This document shows, piece by piece, positions 21,496 to 31,252 of a stretch of DNA of 64,000 nt. Made by a program: the position numbers and the translations under genes. This DNA is from Nemania diffusa. Lineage: Eukaryota > Ascomycota > Sordariomycetes > Xylariales > Xylariaceae. The notes below the pieces were generated by a model that was given only the letters and a program-made list of their open reading frames with translations, was not told the DNA's origin and made no database searches. The stretch lies in the NCBI GenBank assembly GCA_038501195.1, contig JBBPUQ010000004.1, positions 1,240,001 through 1,304,000 on the forward strand, written 5' to 3'. Within the stretch, counting starts at the first letter, position 1, and every line of letters begins with the position of its first letter.

Positions 21496-22286
21496 TTTGT
21501 GAGGTAGGAGTTTACGTACCTATATGTACCTACCTAACTTATACCTACTGCGTAGCAACCTTGAACCGTTTTCTATTTCTGCTTAACTTACTTATGTATG
21601 CATAAATGTAATAATCAGTCACGTGACTACGAACGGGCGGAGCCAAGCCTAAGCAAAAGCGGCACGCGAGCTACATCAAAGTTGATAAAACATAGGTACC
21701 TACACAGTAGGTAGTGGGTGCTAGACCCAGGCCCACGCTAGGAGGGCTGTGAACAATAGTGGCCCAAGCTTCCGTTGCCCGGACAGCGGAATCGTGACGT
21801 TGCAGCGATGCTGGGATTGGTCGACTCTAAGTTTTGTTTGTCCAAATTCGGCAACATTGATATTGTCCCGCTGGCGCCAATCGAATCGACATGTATTACC
21901 GGGGGCACTCTTAGCACCCGTATATACATATACACATAGACTCGATCATCTACCCCAGTCTCCCTTCAACTCCCAGTTTATGAAAGATCATTAGCATATT
22001 AGCATTGCTTTGACTGAGTTCAATTCCATCGGTCCCCTGCGGGAGGCTTAAGCCAGCCTTTTAAACATCACCATTGAAACACGACCACTCAATTGTTTGC
22101 TAGACACCTGCATGCCAATCTTGCGAAGCACACGCTACAAGCTTTTGTTTTCCCAAGATGCCGTCATTCGAGCGTGAAGCGCCGTCCGACCGGCATCTGA
22201 GACACCAGCATTCTGGATCATCAAGCGCTCTTATACCAATGTAAGCTCATCCATCTCAACCACCTTGGCGAAGTCGCCGCATAGCC
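21496..22286. other. Upstream region of the coiled-coil gene
   Basis: The stretch contains dispersed TACCTA/TAGGTA repeats (21515-21545) and a G/C island related to those near GGC1 (about 21634-21680). It also holds an upstream open reading frame: ATG 22158 to TAA 22244, 28 codons, just before the main start at 22287. A GTAAGC at 22241 could also be a 5' UTR intron donor with an AG at 22283-22284. Confidence 0.45.
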
Positions 22287-25200
22287 ATGTCCTTGTTCCG
22301 TCGGCTCACCAAGAATCATAGGTGGGATAGCTCCGATCCTGATCGTGCTCCTCCGCCGCTGCCCCTCAATCCACAGTCGCCGAGCGTGGGCACGTCACGG
22401 AGCGGCACGTCGTTGGCAATCCAGTCTGCGCATGCCGCGTTGACCGAAAAGGCGCGCGAGAATGCACTTGTCCCGGTCCTCCACAAGCGAAACACCGACT
22501 TCTCCCCAGAGCGCGGGCTCGTCCAACGAACAAGCCCCCACAAGCGAATGCAATCGCTCCAACCCGGGAGCGTTCGTGATCTTAGTTTGATGATCGAAGC
22601 ATCTCGAGACTCGGCAAACTCTACACCCAGAGGATCACCGGAGAAAGAAAGATTCCCACGACCAGCGACACCGGTACGGGCAAGAGAGCCCGAGAAGGAG
22701 GTGAGGTCAATCGAGAAAGAGTTATCCTCCATTAGCTCTATCTCCATACCGGCAAACCTGACGCCCGCCATGCGGCCTGCACCGCGGTGGCCGCAGCCGA
22801 GCATTCTCGGCGAGAATACACCACCTCAATCTGCGACCATGTTGGCTCTGCAGAATATGTCATCCCCGTCGACTCGTGAGGGCGAGTCGCCGCTTGCCAC
22901 CGTCACAAATAACGCGGCAGCGCCGCCCAAGATGCCCACCTCACATGAACAGCTGCTCTCGAACCAGCTGGTAACCCTTACGAATATAGCTACGGCACTA
23001 CAGAAGGAGATGTCGGCGCTAAGCAGAAGAAGCCGCGACAATGCGACTGATCTCATGAGCCTCAAGGAAGCTACCCATGCGAGAGACGAGGACATTCGGA
23101 AAAGCTTACGCGATCTTTCTTCGAATGTAGATTCCAATAGGCACCACCGCGATCCATATAACGGCGGTCTTTACCTCGACAATAAAGCTTTTAACAGCTC
23201 TCCCATATCAAAAAACGCCCGCCCATATGCCCTTCCCCGCATACCGTCGCCCAATAGCTTCGCCGCCTCCCTCGATCGGGAGTCAATTCTAAGCACACCG
23301 TCTCTAGTCGGTAGCGAGACCCCAGCTACGATGGCCTTGCTAGAGAAGATCATTAGGGAAATGGGAACGAAAGACGGCCAAGATATGATGTTCGACCGTT
23401 TAACGGAGTTAGCAGAGAAACTAGTTGGCATGGCATCTGGGACCAAGGTCGATGAACTCCTGAGTCATGTCAAGACGATGAGACAGGAACAAGCCATCAT
23501 CCCGGTAGCGGGTAACGGTTCAACTGCGAGAAGCCTCAGCTTTGATAGCGCTAGTGAGGGCTCGGTGAAGGGGATGGAGTGGAATCAACACAACGGAACC
23601 GTTAGCCAAAAACACGAACGCCTGCTCATAGACAAAGACGGCCACCGTGCTTCCGTTTCCTCCCGCTCAAACGACGTCCTCAACGATGAAGTCGTGAAGA
23701 TTATTCGCTCCGTCAAAGACAGTGTTGCTCAAGGCGGCGGCCTAACAGCCGAAGTCAAGGCCCTTGTTCGCGAGCTGCGAGGTGAGGTTCTCGGCATGGG
23801 TAGAGAACTTGGCCGAAAACTTGAGGAATCCGGCGGCAAGTCTTCCCACGGCAAAGGTGAGACTAAGAGCAGAGCCGATCTCGCGAGGATTGTCGAGGAA
23901 GGTCTAGAACAGATGAAGGTTTACATGCAGCAGCGACTTAGAGAGCACCGGCGTGAATCAACCGAGTCAACTAAGTCGGTGGTCGATTACCAGGAGATCT
24001 ACAACGCCATGAGAACAGCTATCAGTGATTCCCAAGCAAACAAGAAACAAGACCCCCAGCTTAGCCGTGAAGATGTTCTTAATGCAGTCAAAGACGCCTG
24101 GGAAAATTACAAGCCTGAGATTGAAATTCAACAGCTCGGTCTTGAGCGCGACGAGGTTCTTGCTTGCATTAAGCAGGGCTTAGAGGAATTCGCTCCTCGA
24201 CAGGAGATGCCAGAGACTGCCACAAGAGAGGAAGTTTTCACCGCAGTTGTAGAAGGAATGAAGCATTTCGTACCTCCTCAAATCGAAACACCCGAGAGCC
24301 TCTCTCGCGATGAGGTACTTGAAGCTGTTCGGGAATGCCTGGAGGAATTTGAATTTCCAATCGCCCCATCTGCGATGGGCAATGAGCTCACACGTGAAGA
24401 TATGCTTCATGCCGTCAAGCAGGGCCTTGATGAATTTGAGTTCCCTAACCCAAATAATGCTCTCGTGCCCCATGACGGAGGAAACGTCGAGATACTGGAG
24501 CGACTGCAAGACATTATGCAATACATGCAAGAAGAATTCAAGGCAGTCACTGAGCAGACCCAGCAGCGTCTTGCAGCAAATGGACGCGATACTGAGCAGG
24601 TCTTAGATGCGACCAAAGGCGGCTTTGAGACTCTGCGGGCACATATAGAAGAATATGTGGACAGAGTTTCCGAGAATACCGCTACGGGTGCACAAGAAGA
24701 GCTCATGGGAAATCTTCTCAACAGCTTGGACAATTTCCGTGATGAACTTGCCGAGACGCTTATTAAATCGTCAGATAGTTCTAGGGATCTAGTCAAGCAG
24801 GAGATAGAGTCGCTCAGGGACGCTGTAAACTCCTCTCTCGTTCCCCACATACCACCCACTGTCGACAACAGGGAAGTTCTTGAGGCTATTCGTGAAAGTC
24901 TTGATCGCGTGCGGAGCGACCTTCTACGCCCTCACGCAGGTACAACAGATATCTTAGATGCTCTACATGAAGGCTTCGGCGATATGCGATCCTGTATTGA
25001 GAAGATCAGCGACAAGCCAGTAGACCTCACAGCGAACGATGAGATTCTCGATGCTCTCAAGTCAGGCCTGGATGATGTCCGTGCTGATATCGACACGCTC
25101 CGAGGGACTAGTGACAACGATAAGGCCGTTGTGACAGTCAATTCGGAGCCTACGGATGCTCTCATCCCCGCCGACCTAGTCAGACATGGTGATATCAAGA

Positions 25201-28200
25201 ATCTTGAGGGTATCATGACTGACCTCCAAGTCAAAATAAACGCTATAGAATTAGCCAATCCTGTACCACCTCCTGCCCCCGAAGGCGGATTGTCGAAGGA
25301 GGATTTGGCCAAAATGGAGGAAATGCTTCGAAACGGCGTGTCTAAGGAGGATCTGAACGAAATGGAACAGAGACTTCAACATGGAGTGTCTAAAGAAGAC
25401 CTCGATGAAATGGAGCAGAGACTTGCACACGGCTTGTCTAAAGAAGATCTCAATGAGATGGAAGAGATGCTCCGGAAGGGTGTATCCAAAGACGACCTAA
25501 ACCAGATGGAAGAAATCCTTCGGAGCATGCAGGAGTCAATGACAGGAATGGGACCCGCGCCACCTAGAGAACGTGGCCCTCCTATCAACCCAGATGACGG
25601 AGCTACTAAAGAAGACGTACAAGCCATCGAGACTATTCTCCGCAATACCAAGTCTCGTTTGGATGATCTCATCGATGGCGAACAGGCGGTCAGAAAAGAT
25701 CACGTTGATGCCGTCGAGGCCTTGGTTTTGGCGACAAAGGAGTCCTTAAGCTCTTTTGCAGCTCAGCTTGAGACAATCACTCGCAAGGAGGACCTCGTGG
25801 CCATTGAGTCTCTAGTAACACAAGCTACAGTGGCTCTTGACGAGATGAAGCAACGGGCCGAGAAATCCTTAGAAGACCCGGAAAAGGTTACCAAGACGGA
25901 TGTTGACGCGATCCACGTAGCTGTATCAGACATTAAGTCTGTCGTGGAGAAGATCTCTACCACCGATATGGCAGCGCTTGCATTGAAAGATGACCTGAAC
26001 AGGGTCGAGGAAGTCGTGAGAGAGATCAAAGAATATAACACCACAGACCTACCATCAAAAGAGGATATCAGGGCCATCGAAGACGTCGTTAGAAACATCA
26101 AAGATCACAACATTTCTGCCTTGCCTTTAAAGGAGGACTTAAAGATCGTTGAGGATGTTGTTAGGGAAATCAAGGACCACAACACAGCATTGCCATCAAA
26201 AGAAGACCTCAAGAATGTCGAGGATATGATCAAAGAGATCAAAGATTTCAATGCCGCTCAGGAGGAGGCCAACGCCACTGCTCTAGCCAATAGGCAAGCT
26301 GAAGTCATTAGCGTCAACGAGAGAGTTGATGATGTCAAAGCCTTCCTAGAGCAATTTCAGTCTATGGCCAAGGAGAAGCTTGAGACTGGAGGTAGCAGCA
26401 TGGAGACATTAAGTCGAGTCCTGGAAGCTCTTGGTGAAACTATCAATCAAAATGCCAGCGTTGGAAGCGACTTGAACAACATGCTTGAGACCATGAAGTC
26501 AGAGTTTGAGGACTCTAAAGCCAACCTTATAAGCACCAAACTCGATACTGACGAGAAGGTAAAGGAGGCCGCTGACTCGCTTAACGAGAAGATTGGTGAC
26601 AAGATTGGCGAGTTAGTGACAAAATACGAGGAGTTCCAGGTGGTCATGGAAGACCGAGACAAAGCTGGCGAAGCTCGAGACATCGAGATGGAAGCCGCCG
26701 TTCTTGGCAACAAGGCCGTTACAGAAGAGATCAAGGTACTCATTGATGCTCTTAACTCCTCTCTCACCGAGTCGCTTGGCAAGATAGAGGAAGCATCACA
26801 GACCGTGTTCGAGAAGGTCGATAACCTTTACACAAAGGCTGAGGATAACCATGCTGATGGCAAGACTGAGCATCAGATGACTCGCGAACAAGTCAGGCAA
26901 GCTATTGGTGTGGTGGAGGGTCTACAAGGCCAAGTCACTGATTATCACCCGAAGATTCTTGACACAGTCAAGGATGTACTCCTCATTGTTGGACAACATT
27001 ACGCACACTCTAAAACCTCGGTGACTGATATTCAACGGTTCATCGAAGACGCCAAGCCACCGCCGCTAAAGGAATTGCTGCCGCCACCTCCCGAGAAGTA
27101 CGATGATACTCAAGTGCACAACAAGCTCGACAAGCTTGTCGACCACACTCATGCAGCCGGCAAGGCCTATGCCCAACTTGATACTTTGGACAAAGTACAT
27201 CAGCAGGTGGTCAAGACAGCAGCTGATATCAGCGAATTCCTGTCTTCCCAAAAACAGAGGATTGAGAACGAGCATGAAGACCGTGAGAAGACACTTCAAG
27301 AGACCACCGTCGCTCTTGAGCGCCAAAAAGCGGAACAAGAGCACGTTACGATAGACGTGGCACGACTCAGGGAAGAAGAATCACAGCTCCGAGAAAATAT
27401 CCTGGCGCTGCGATCTGAACAGGAGTTCCTCACTCGGCAGAAGACGCGACTGATAGCAGACGTCTCGTCACTAGAGACCGCGCTCCATCTACGCCGGGAG
27501 GAGCTGCACGCTATGGACGTGCGCGCCGAAGGCCTAGAGCGCCGGATCCTCGAGGGCGTCCTCGACCACTCCCGCGCCCTCCTGATCACCAAGTCCAGCA
27601 CCAAGGGCCGCGACGCCATGAGCCGGAAGCGCGTCGCGCGCTCCAGCCTCGGCGGCGGCGCCGAGCCGCTGCCGTCGTCCCGCTCCTCCGCGGCCACGAA
27701 ACCCCGCGCCGCCGTCAACATCGCCGTCAGCAGCGGCACCCGCGCCAGCCTCATCCCCCCCAACCCCGCGGGCGCGAGCCGCCGCATCCTCAGCCTCAGC
27801 CAGATCACGCACAACGTGCCCACGGGCGGGCTCAAGCGGAGCCAGAGCGTGCGCTCGCCCGCCCCCGCCGGCCGCCTGCGCAAGTCCAGCTGGGCGCCCG
27901 CCGGCGCCGGGAAGGGGTACGGGGACCTCGACAAGGAGAACGTGGACTCGATGCGCGAGACCGACGAGGAGGAGCGCGACGACGCCGACCTCAGCCCTGA
28001 CCTCGACCTCCACTCTTCCGCCGAGAGAGACGGGGATGATGTCGATGACGTAGTCGACATTCCCACGCCCGTAGGCGAGGAGGACGATCCCGAAGACGAG
28101 GAGGTGGCTAGCGAGTCGGGTACCCTTCGCCGTACTAGCCACGGCGCCGCGGAGACGGAGAGCAGCGCGTATAGCGATGATGAGGAGCCGCAGGACCGCG

Positions 28201-28265
28201 AGGAGGCGGGCGAGTGGGCGGAGAGCGCGGTGAGTATTGCCGATAGCGAGAGTATCGCTGGTTAG
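22287..28265 (+). CDS. Large coiled-coil protein with internal repeats, unknown function
   Basis: An intronless gene of 1992 codons. The N-terminus (MSLFRRLTKNHRWDSSDPDR) and residues 1-250 are Pro/Ser-rich and disordered. A long, mostly helical acidic core follows, built of repeats: four units of about 40 residues near 596-718 (REDVLNAVKDAWENY, RDEVLACIKQGLEEF, REEVFTAVVEGMKHF and relatives), five exact 16-residue units at 1001-1080 (GxSKEDLxxMEExLxx), and four units of about 22 residues near 1230-1322 (LPSKEDLKxVEDVVREIKDHN). A true coiled coil lies near 1660-1760 (QKQRIENEHEDREK, then LREEESQLRENI). The C-terminus is basic, Ser/Pro/Ala-rich, then strongly acidic. Similar fungal proteins are often labelled chromosome-segregation-ATPase-like because of the coiled coil, but I see no ATPase motif. 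A structural or scaffold role is inference. The last 700 bases are much more G/C-rich than the rest. Confidence 0.85.
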   Translation: MSLFRRLTKNHRWDSSDPDRAPPPLPLNPQSPSVGTSRSGTSLAIQSAHAALTEKARENALVPVLHKRNTDFSPERGLVQRTSPHKRMQSLQPGSVRDLSLMIEASRDSANSTPRGSPEKERFPRPATPVRAREPEKEVRSIEKELSSISSISIPANLTPAMRPAPRWPQPSILGENTPPQSATMLALQNMSSPSTREGESPLATVTNNAAAPPKMPTSHEQLLSNQLVTLTNIATALQKEMSALSRRSRDNATDLMSLKEATHARDEDIRKSLRDLSSNVDSNRHHRDPYNGGLYLDNKAFNSSPISKNARPYALPRIPSPNSFAASLDRESILSTPSLVGSETPATMALLEKIIREMGTKDGQDMMFDRLTELAEKLVGMASGTKVDELLSHVKTMRQEQAIIPVAGNGSTARSLSFDSASEGSVKGMEWNQHNGTVSQKHERLLIDKDGHRASVSSRSNDVLNDEVVKIIRSVKDSVAQGGGLTAEVKALVRELRGEVLGMGRELGRKLEESGGKSSHGKGETKSRADLARIVEEGLEQMKVYMQQRLREHRRESTESTKSVVDYQEIYNAMRTAISDSQANKKQDPQLSREDVLNAVKDAWENYKPEIEIQQLGLERDEVLACIKQGLEEFAPRQEMPETATREEVFTAVVEGMKHFVPPQIETPESLSRDEVLEAVRECLEEFEFPIAPSAMGNELTREDMLHAVKQGLDEFEFPNPNNALVPHDGGNVEILERLQDIMQYMQEEFKAVTEQTQQRLAANGRDTEQVLDATKGGFETLRAHIEEYVDRVSENTATGAQEELMGNLLNSLDNFRDELAETLIKSSDSSRDLVKQEIESLRDAVNSSLVPHIPPTVDNREVLEAIRESLDRVRSDLLRPHAGTTDILDALHEGFGDMRSCIEKISDKPVDLTANDEILDALKSGLDDVRADIDTLRGTSDNDKAVVTVNSEPTDALIPADLVRHGDIKNLEGIMTDLQVKINAIELANPVPPPAPEGGLSKEDLAKMEEMLRNGVSKEDLNEMEQRLQHGVSKEDLDEMEQRLAHGLSKEDLNEMEEMLRKGVSKDDLNQMEEILRSMQESMTGMGPAPPRERGPPINPDDGATKEDVQAIETILRNTKSRLDDLIDGEQAVRKDHVDAVEALVLATKESLSSFAAQLETITRKEDLVAIESLVTQATVALDEMKQRAEKSLEDPEKVTKTDVDAIHVAVSDIKSVVEKISTTDMAALALKDDLNRVEEVVREIKEYNTTDLPSKEDIRAIEDVVRNIKDHNISALPLKEDLKIVEDVVREIKDHNTALPSKEDLKNVEDMIKEIKDFNAAQEEANATALANRQAEVISVNERVDDVKAFLEQFQSMAKEKLETGGSSMETLSRVLEALGETINQNASVGSDLNNMLETMKSEFEDSKANLISTKLDTDEKVKEAADSLNEKIGDKIGELVTKYEEFQVVMEDRDKAGEARDIEMEAAVLGNKAVTEEIKVLIDALNSSLTESLGKIEEASQTVFEKVDNLYTKAEDNHADGKTEHQMTREQVRQAIGVVEGLQGQVTDYHPKILDTVKDVLLIVGQHYAHSKTSVTDIQRFIEDAKPPPLKELLPPPPEKYDDTQVHNKLDKLVDHTHAAGKAYAQLDTLDKVHQQVVKTAADISEFLSSQKQRIENEHEDREKTLQETTVALERQKAEQEHVTIDVARLREEESQLRENILALRSEQEFLTRQKTRLIADVSSLETALHLRREELHAMDVRAEGLERRILEGVLDHSRALLITKSSTKGRDAMSRKRVARSSLGGGAEPLPSSRSSAATKPRAAVNIAVSSGTRASLIPPNPAGASRRILSLSQITHNVPTGGLKRSQSVRSPAPAGRLRKSSWAPAGAGKGYGDLDKENVDSMRETDEEERDDADLSPDLDLHSSAERDGDDVDDVVDIPTPVGEEDDPEDEEVASESGTLRRTSHGAAETESSAYSDDEEPQDREEAGEWAESAVSIADSESIAG

Positions 28266-28984
28266 TAAGGTGGTGCTGGTGGCTGGGTGAGCTACGACGA
28301 ATTGAATGTATGGATATAGTTACCTGCTCCGGCTCGCTGGCTTGGACTGGAGGAGATCGGGTGTTTGTTTTTATGTTCTCGGGCCCTTTTCTTTTGTGTG
28401 GTCTAAGGAAGGATTTGTCTTTTCTGAGACCGCTGGGTTGCGAGGACGATGGGATGGTATGGATGGCATCGGCGTAGGATTGATTGATTGATTACTTGAT
28501 ATTTTCCCTCCTTTTCTTTCTCGCTTGTTGAGTCTGAAAACATTGATTGTCGGAAGAAGAAAATAGAGAGAGAGAAATAGTCGTTATTTGGGTGGATGGA
28601 CGGATTTCCTCGTCCTCCTTCCATGCTTGTTCATATGATATACCAATCACGAATTTAATGACGTTCGTTCTTAGACTCTGTGGTGATGTCCTTACTGTGA
28701 TGCTTTTACTACGTGAGATATTTGTTGCACGCTTGCTTGCTTGGATAATTCGCTCATTGCTTGGTTCATTACTTGCTACATAAACATAATACAAGTGTCG
28801 TTCGTTATAAAGTCCTCTCTTCCCCGGCTAAAGGAACTAGTAGATGCTGCGATGATATATATGCCATGCCCCATAACCCAGGGTGAAAGCCAGCGTGATA
28901 TGTACAGAAATCCCTTGTTATTTTTGTTCCAAACTACCCGGCCCCGACGGTAAAGAGACAGTTAGTAGAATACATCCTCGCGCC
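28266..28984. other. Convergent 3' region
   Basis: These are the 3' flanks of two convergent genes (the coiled-coil gene and DIA4). The sequence is T-rich on the plus strand with several ATTGATTGATTGATT-like repeats at 28479-28493. No gene is seen. Confidence 0.5.
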
Positions 28985-30682
28985 CTAGCCCCGCCGATGC
29001 TTGAGCTCGATCTTCTCCTTGCCGTCCATCCAGGGCCGCAGGCACTCAGGGATGGTGACAGCCATCTGTGCCTCATCCCAGCCGTTCTCGAGAACGGCGG
29101 CCAGCACGCGCGGCACGGCGAGCGCGGTGCCGTTCACAGTCCACGGGTACGCTAACTTACTGCTGTCTCCGCCCACGCCGCGCAGGCGCGTGGCGAGGCG
29201 GCGGGTCTGGTAGTCGGTGCAGATGCTGGCGCTGGTGACCTCGCCCCAGCCGTCGTTGAGGCCCTGGGCGGCGCGCGAGGGGAAGAAGGCCTCGATGTCG
29301 ACCTTGCGGACGGCGGAGGCGCCGAGGTCGGCCGTGGGCATCTCGAGGACGCGGCAGTGCAGGCCGAGGGAGGCGAGGATCTCGGTCTGGGCGTCGAGCA
29401 TCTCGTCGAAGACGTCGGCGGCGGCCGCGGCGTCGGGCGCGGTCCAGGCGAAGAGCTCGACCTTGGTGAACTCGTGCACGCGGTAGAGGCCTTTCGTGTC
29501 AGCACCGCGGGCGCCGGCCTCGGCGCGGTAGCAGCGAGAGGCGCCGACGCGCTTGCTGGGCAGCTCGGAGGCCTCGAGCACGCTGTCGGCGCGCATGCCC
29601 GCGAGCGGGATCTCGGCGGTGCCAGCGAGGGAGTGCTCGGGGCGGCCGCGCGCGGCGTCGGGGGCGGACTGCGCGAGGGCGTAGACCTGCGTTTCGCCAT
29701 TCTGGTCGCGCGGCTGGAAGCCGCAGGCGGCGGCGATGTGGCTGTACACGATGCTCGGCGGCGCGACCTGGCGCCAGCCGGGCATGCGCGTGACGCTCGC
29801 CAGTGCGTAGGCCACAAGGGCCTGCTCGAGCTGCGCGCCCTCGTCCAGCAGGTAGTACCACCCCCAGCCGGACGTCGTGGCGGCGCCGGCGAAGTCGAGG
29901 ATGCCCAGCTCGGACCCGATATGTACGTGCGAGCGCCAGACGCGGTCGGACGAGGGGGAGGCCGACTCGAAGGGGTGCGGCTCGTTGATGTAGCTGAGCA
30001 CGCGGGGCTCATCCCCCCGTGGCGTGTCGTCGGACGTCAGGTTCGGGATAGCAAGGGCGAGATTCGTCATCTCGGTCGAGAGGCGGGTTTCGTCCTCTTC
30101 GATGGCGGACAGGGCGTGTTTGAGTAGACGGGCCTCCTCTAGGAGCTCCTCTTTCGTCATATTCCTGACGTCTTTCGTCGGTGGATGGGATGCCACATCG
30201 CCCGTTTGTGGCGTGGCTTGTGCCGGTCCTCCTGCGGCGCTGCTGTTCTCTGCCTCGTCTTCGTGCTGGATGGTGGCGGGGTTTGCGATCTGGCGGCGCA
30301 GGGCGTTGCTCCGCTCGCGCAGGCTACGGCCGTCTTTCTGGCTGGCTTGCCATTGGGCGAAGAGCGCGTTGATTTGCGATGGATATGTCGATTGGACCTT
30401 GTAGTTGCGTTCGAGGCAGTTCTTCTCGTAGAGCTCGGGGTTCTGGCGGATGTGTTTTATGTCAATATTTGGTCGAGGCGCTATCGTGGGCCGTTGCTGT
30501 TGCTGGTGAGCAGCTTCGTCATGGCTATTAGAGCCGGAACTAGAGCTGGAGCTGGAGCTTGAGCTACAGCTCGAATTGGAGTAAGGTCGCGAGGTTGAGC
30601 GGGGAAATAATAATGTTCTCGTTGCCCTCGGGCTAGCCAGCCGGCATTGCAGACATCGAAAGGATGGTCTAGCAGTCTTCAT
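28985..30682 (-). CDS. DIA4: Mitochondrial seryl-tRNA synthetase
   Basis: An intronless gene of 565 codons starting at ATG 30682. The product charges mitochondrial tRNA-Ser. The N-terminus is basic and Ser/Arg-rich (MKTARPSFRCLQCRLASPRA), fitting a mitochondrial targeting peptide, and is followed by a poly-Ser run (about 41-54). The tRNA-binding arm (DIKHIRQNPELYEKN.. through ..KHALSAIEEDETRL) comes next, interrupted by an Ala/Ser/Pro insert. The class II catalytic core follows, with motif 2 (CYRAEAGARGADTKGLYRVHEF as short pieces CYRAEAG and GLYRVHEFTKVELF) and motif 3 (NGTALAVPRVLAAVLEN). The bacterial/mitochondrial style and the targeting peptide separate it from cytosolic SerRS. The catalytic half is very G/C-rich in third positions compared with neighbouring genes. 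Confidence 0.93.
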   Translation of the reverse strand: MKTARPSFRCLQCRLASPRATRTLLFPRSTSRPYSNSSCSSSSSSSSSSGSNSHDEAAHQQQQRPTIAPRPNIDIKHIRQNPELYEKNCLERNYKVQSTYPSQINALFAQWQASQKDGRSLRERSNALRRQIANPATIQHEDEAENSSAAGGPAQATPQTGDVASHPPTKDVRNMTKEELLEEARLLKHALSAIEEDETRLSTEMTNLALAIPNLTSDDTPRGDEPRVLSYINEPHPFESASPSSDRVWRSHVHIGSELGILDFAGAATTSGWGWYYLLDEGAQLEQALVAYALASVTRMPGWRQVAPPSIVYSHIAAACGFQPRDQNGETQVYALAQSAPDAARGRPEHSLAGTAEIPLAGMRADSVLEASELPSKRVGASRCYRAEAGARGADTKGLYRVHEFTKVELFAWTAPDAAAAADVFDEMLDAQTEILASLGLHCRVLEMPTADLGASAVRKVDIEAFFPSRAAQGLNDGWGEVTSASICTDYQTRRLATRLRGVGGDSSKLAYPWTVNGTALAVPRVLAAVLENGWDEAQMAVTIPECLRPWMDGKEKIELKHRRG

Positions 30683-31252
30683 AGTGACATTTGAGAGCTG
30701 CTTCTGCCGTTGGTCAAGACACTGCTTTTCTTGAGAAAAGACATGTCATGGCGATATCGAATGAGATGATGGCTCGATGCGGAGTCAACTTTTCTTTAGC
30801 CCATACAGAATACAGAATACCAATGCCGCTAACACTATAAACTTGCTTGCCCCGCAGCTTGCAGGGGTAGCTTTTCGTGCGACTACCTGTCACTACAGAA
30901 TACTTATGTAGATAATTCACACTGTATATCGTTAATAAGTTATGCAGAACTGGGTGGTATCGGTATACAGAAGTTGGCGAGAATTAGGTACCTCCGTACA
31001 TACACCCACCCATGTGTTTAATTAGGACAGCAGATATCAAGCTATTATCAACGGACAGTTGAAGCTTAATGTGTAACACGGATTGCTAGAAGACGAGCGT
31101 GTGTACCATTAACAATAATTTATTCTCTTTGCGGGTCAAGACGTAATAAGCTTGCCATCGAGCGACGGCATCCAAATTCATCAACGCAATGCGCGGAAGG
31201 GTATCTATGAAGGACAAAATAAACGAGCCCTCTTCAAAAGGACCATAGCTTG
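30683..31252. other. Intergenic region upstream of DIA4
   Basis: This lies between two minus-strand genes and probably holds the DIA4 promoter and the actin-related gene 3' UTR. No other feature is seen. Confidence 0.5.

Noticed and set aside
27296..28142. Antisense frames of 200-256 codons at the 3' end of the coiled-coil gene
   Set aside because: G/C-rich shadow of the sense coding region, with no recognisable protein features.
29152..30127. Long open frames on both strands over the DIA4 catalytic region
   Set aside because: They are shadows caused by the very high G/C content; the DIA4 frame has class II synthetase motifs while the others are Ala/Arg/Pro/Ser-rich or Gly/Ala/Val-rich.
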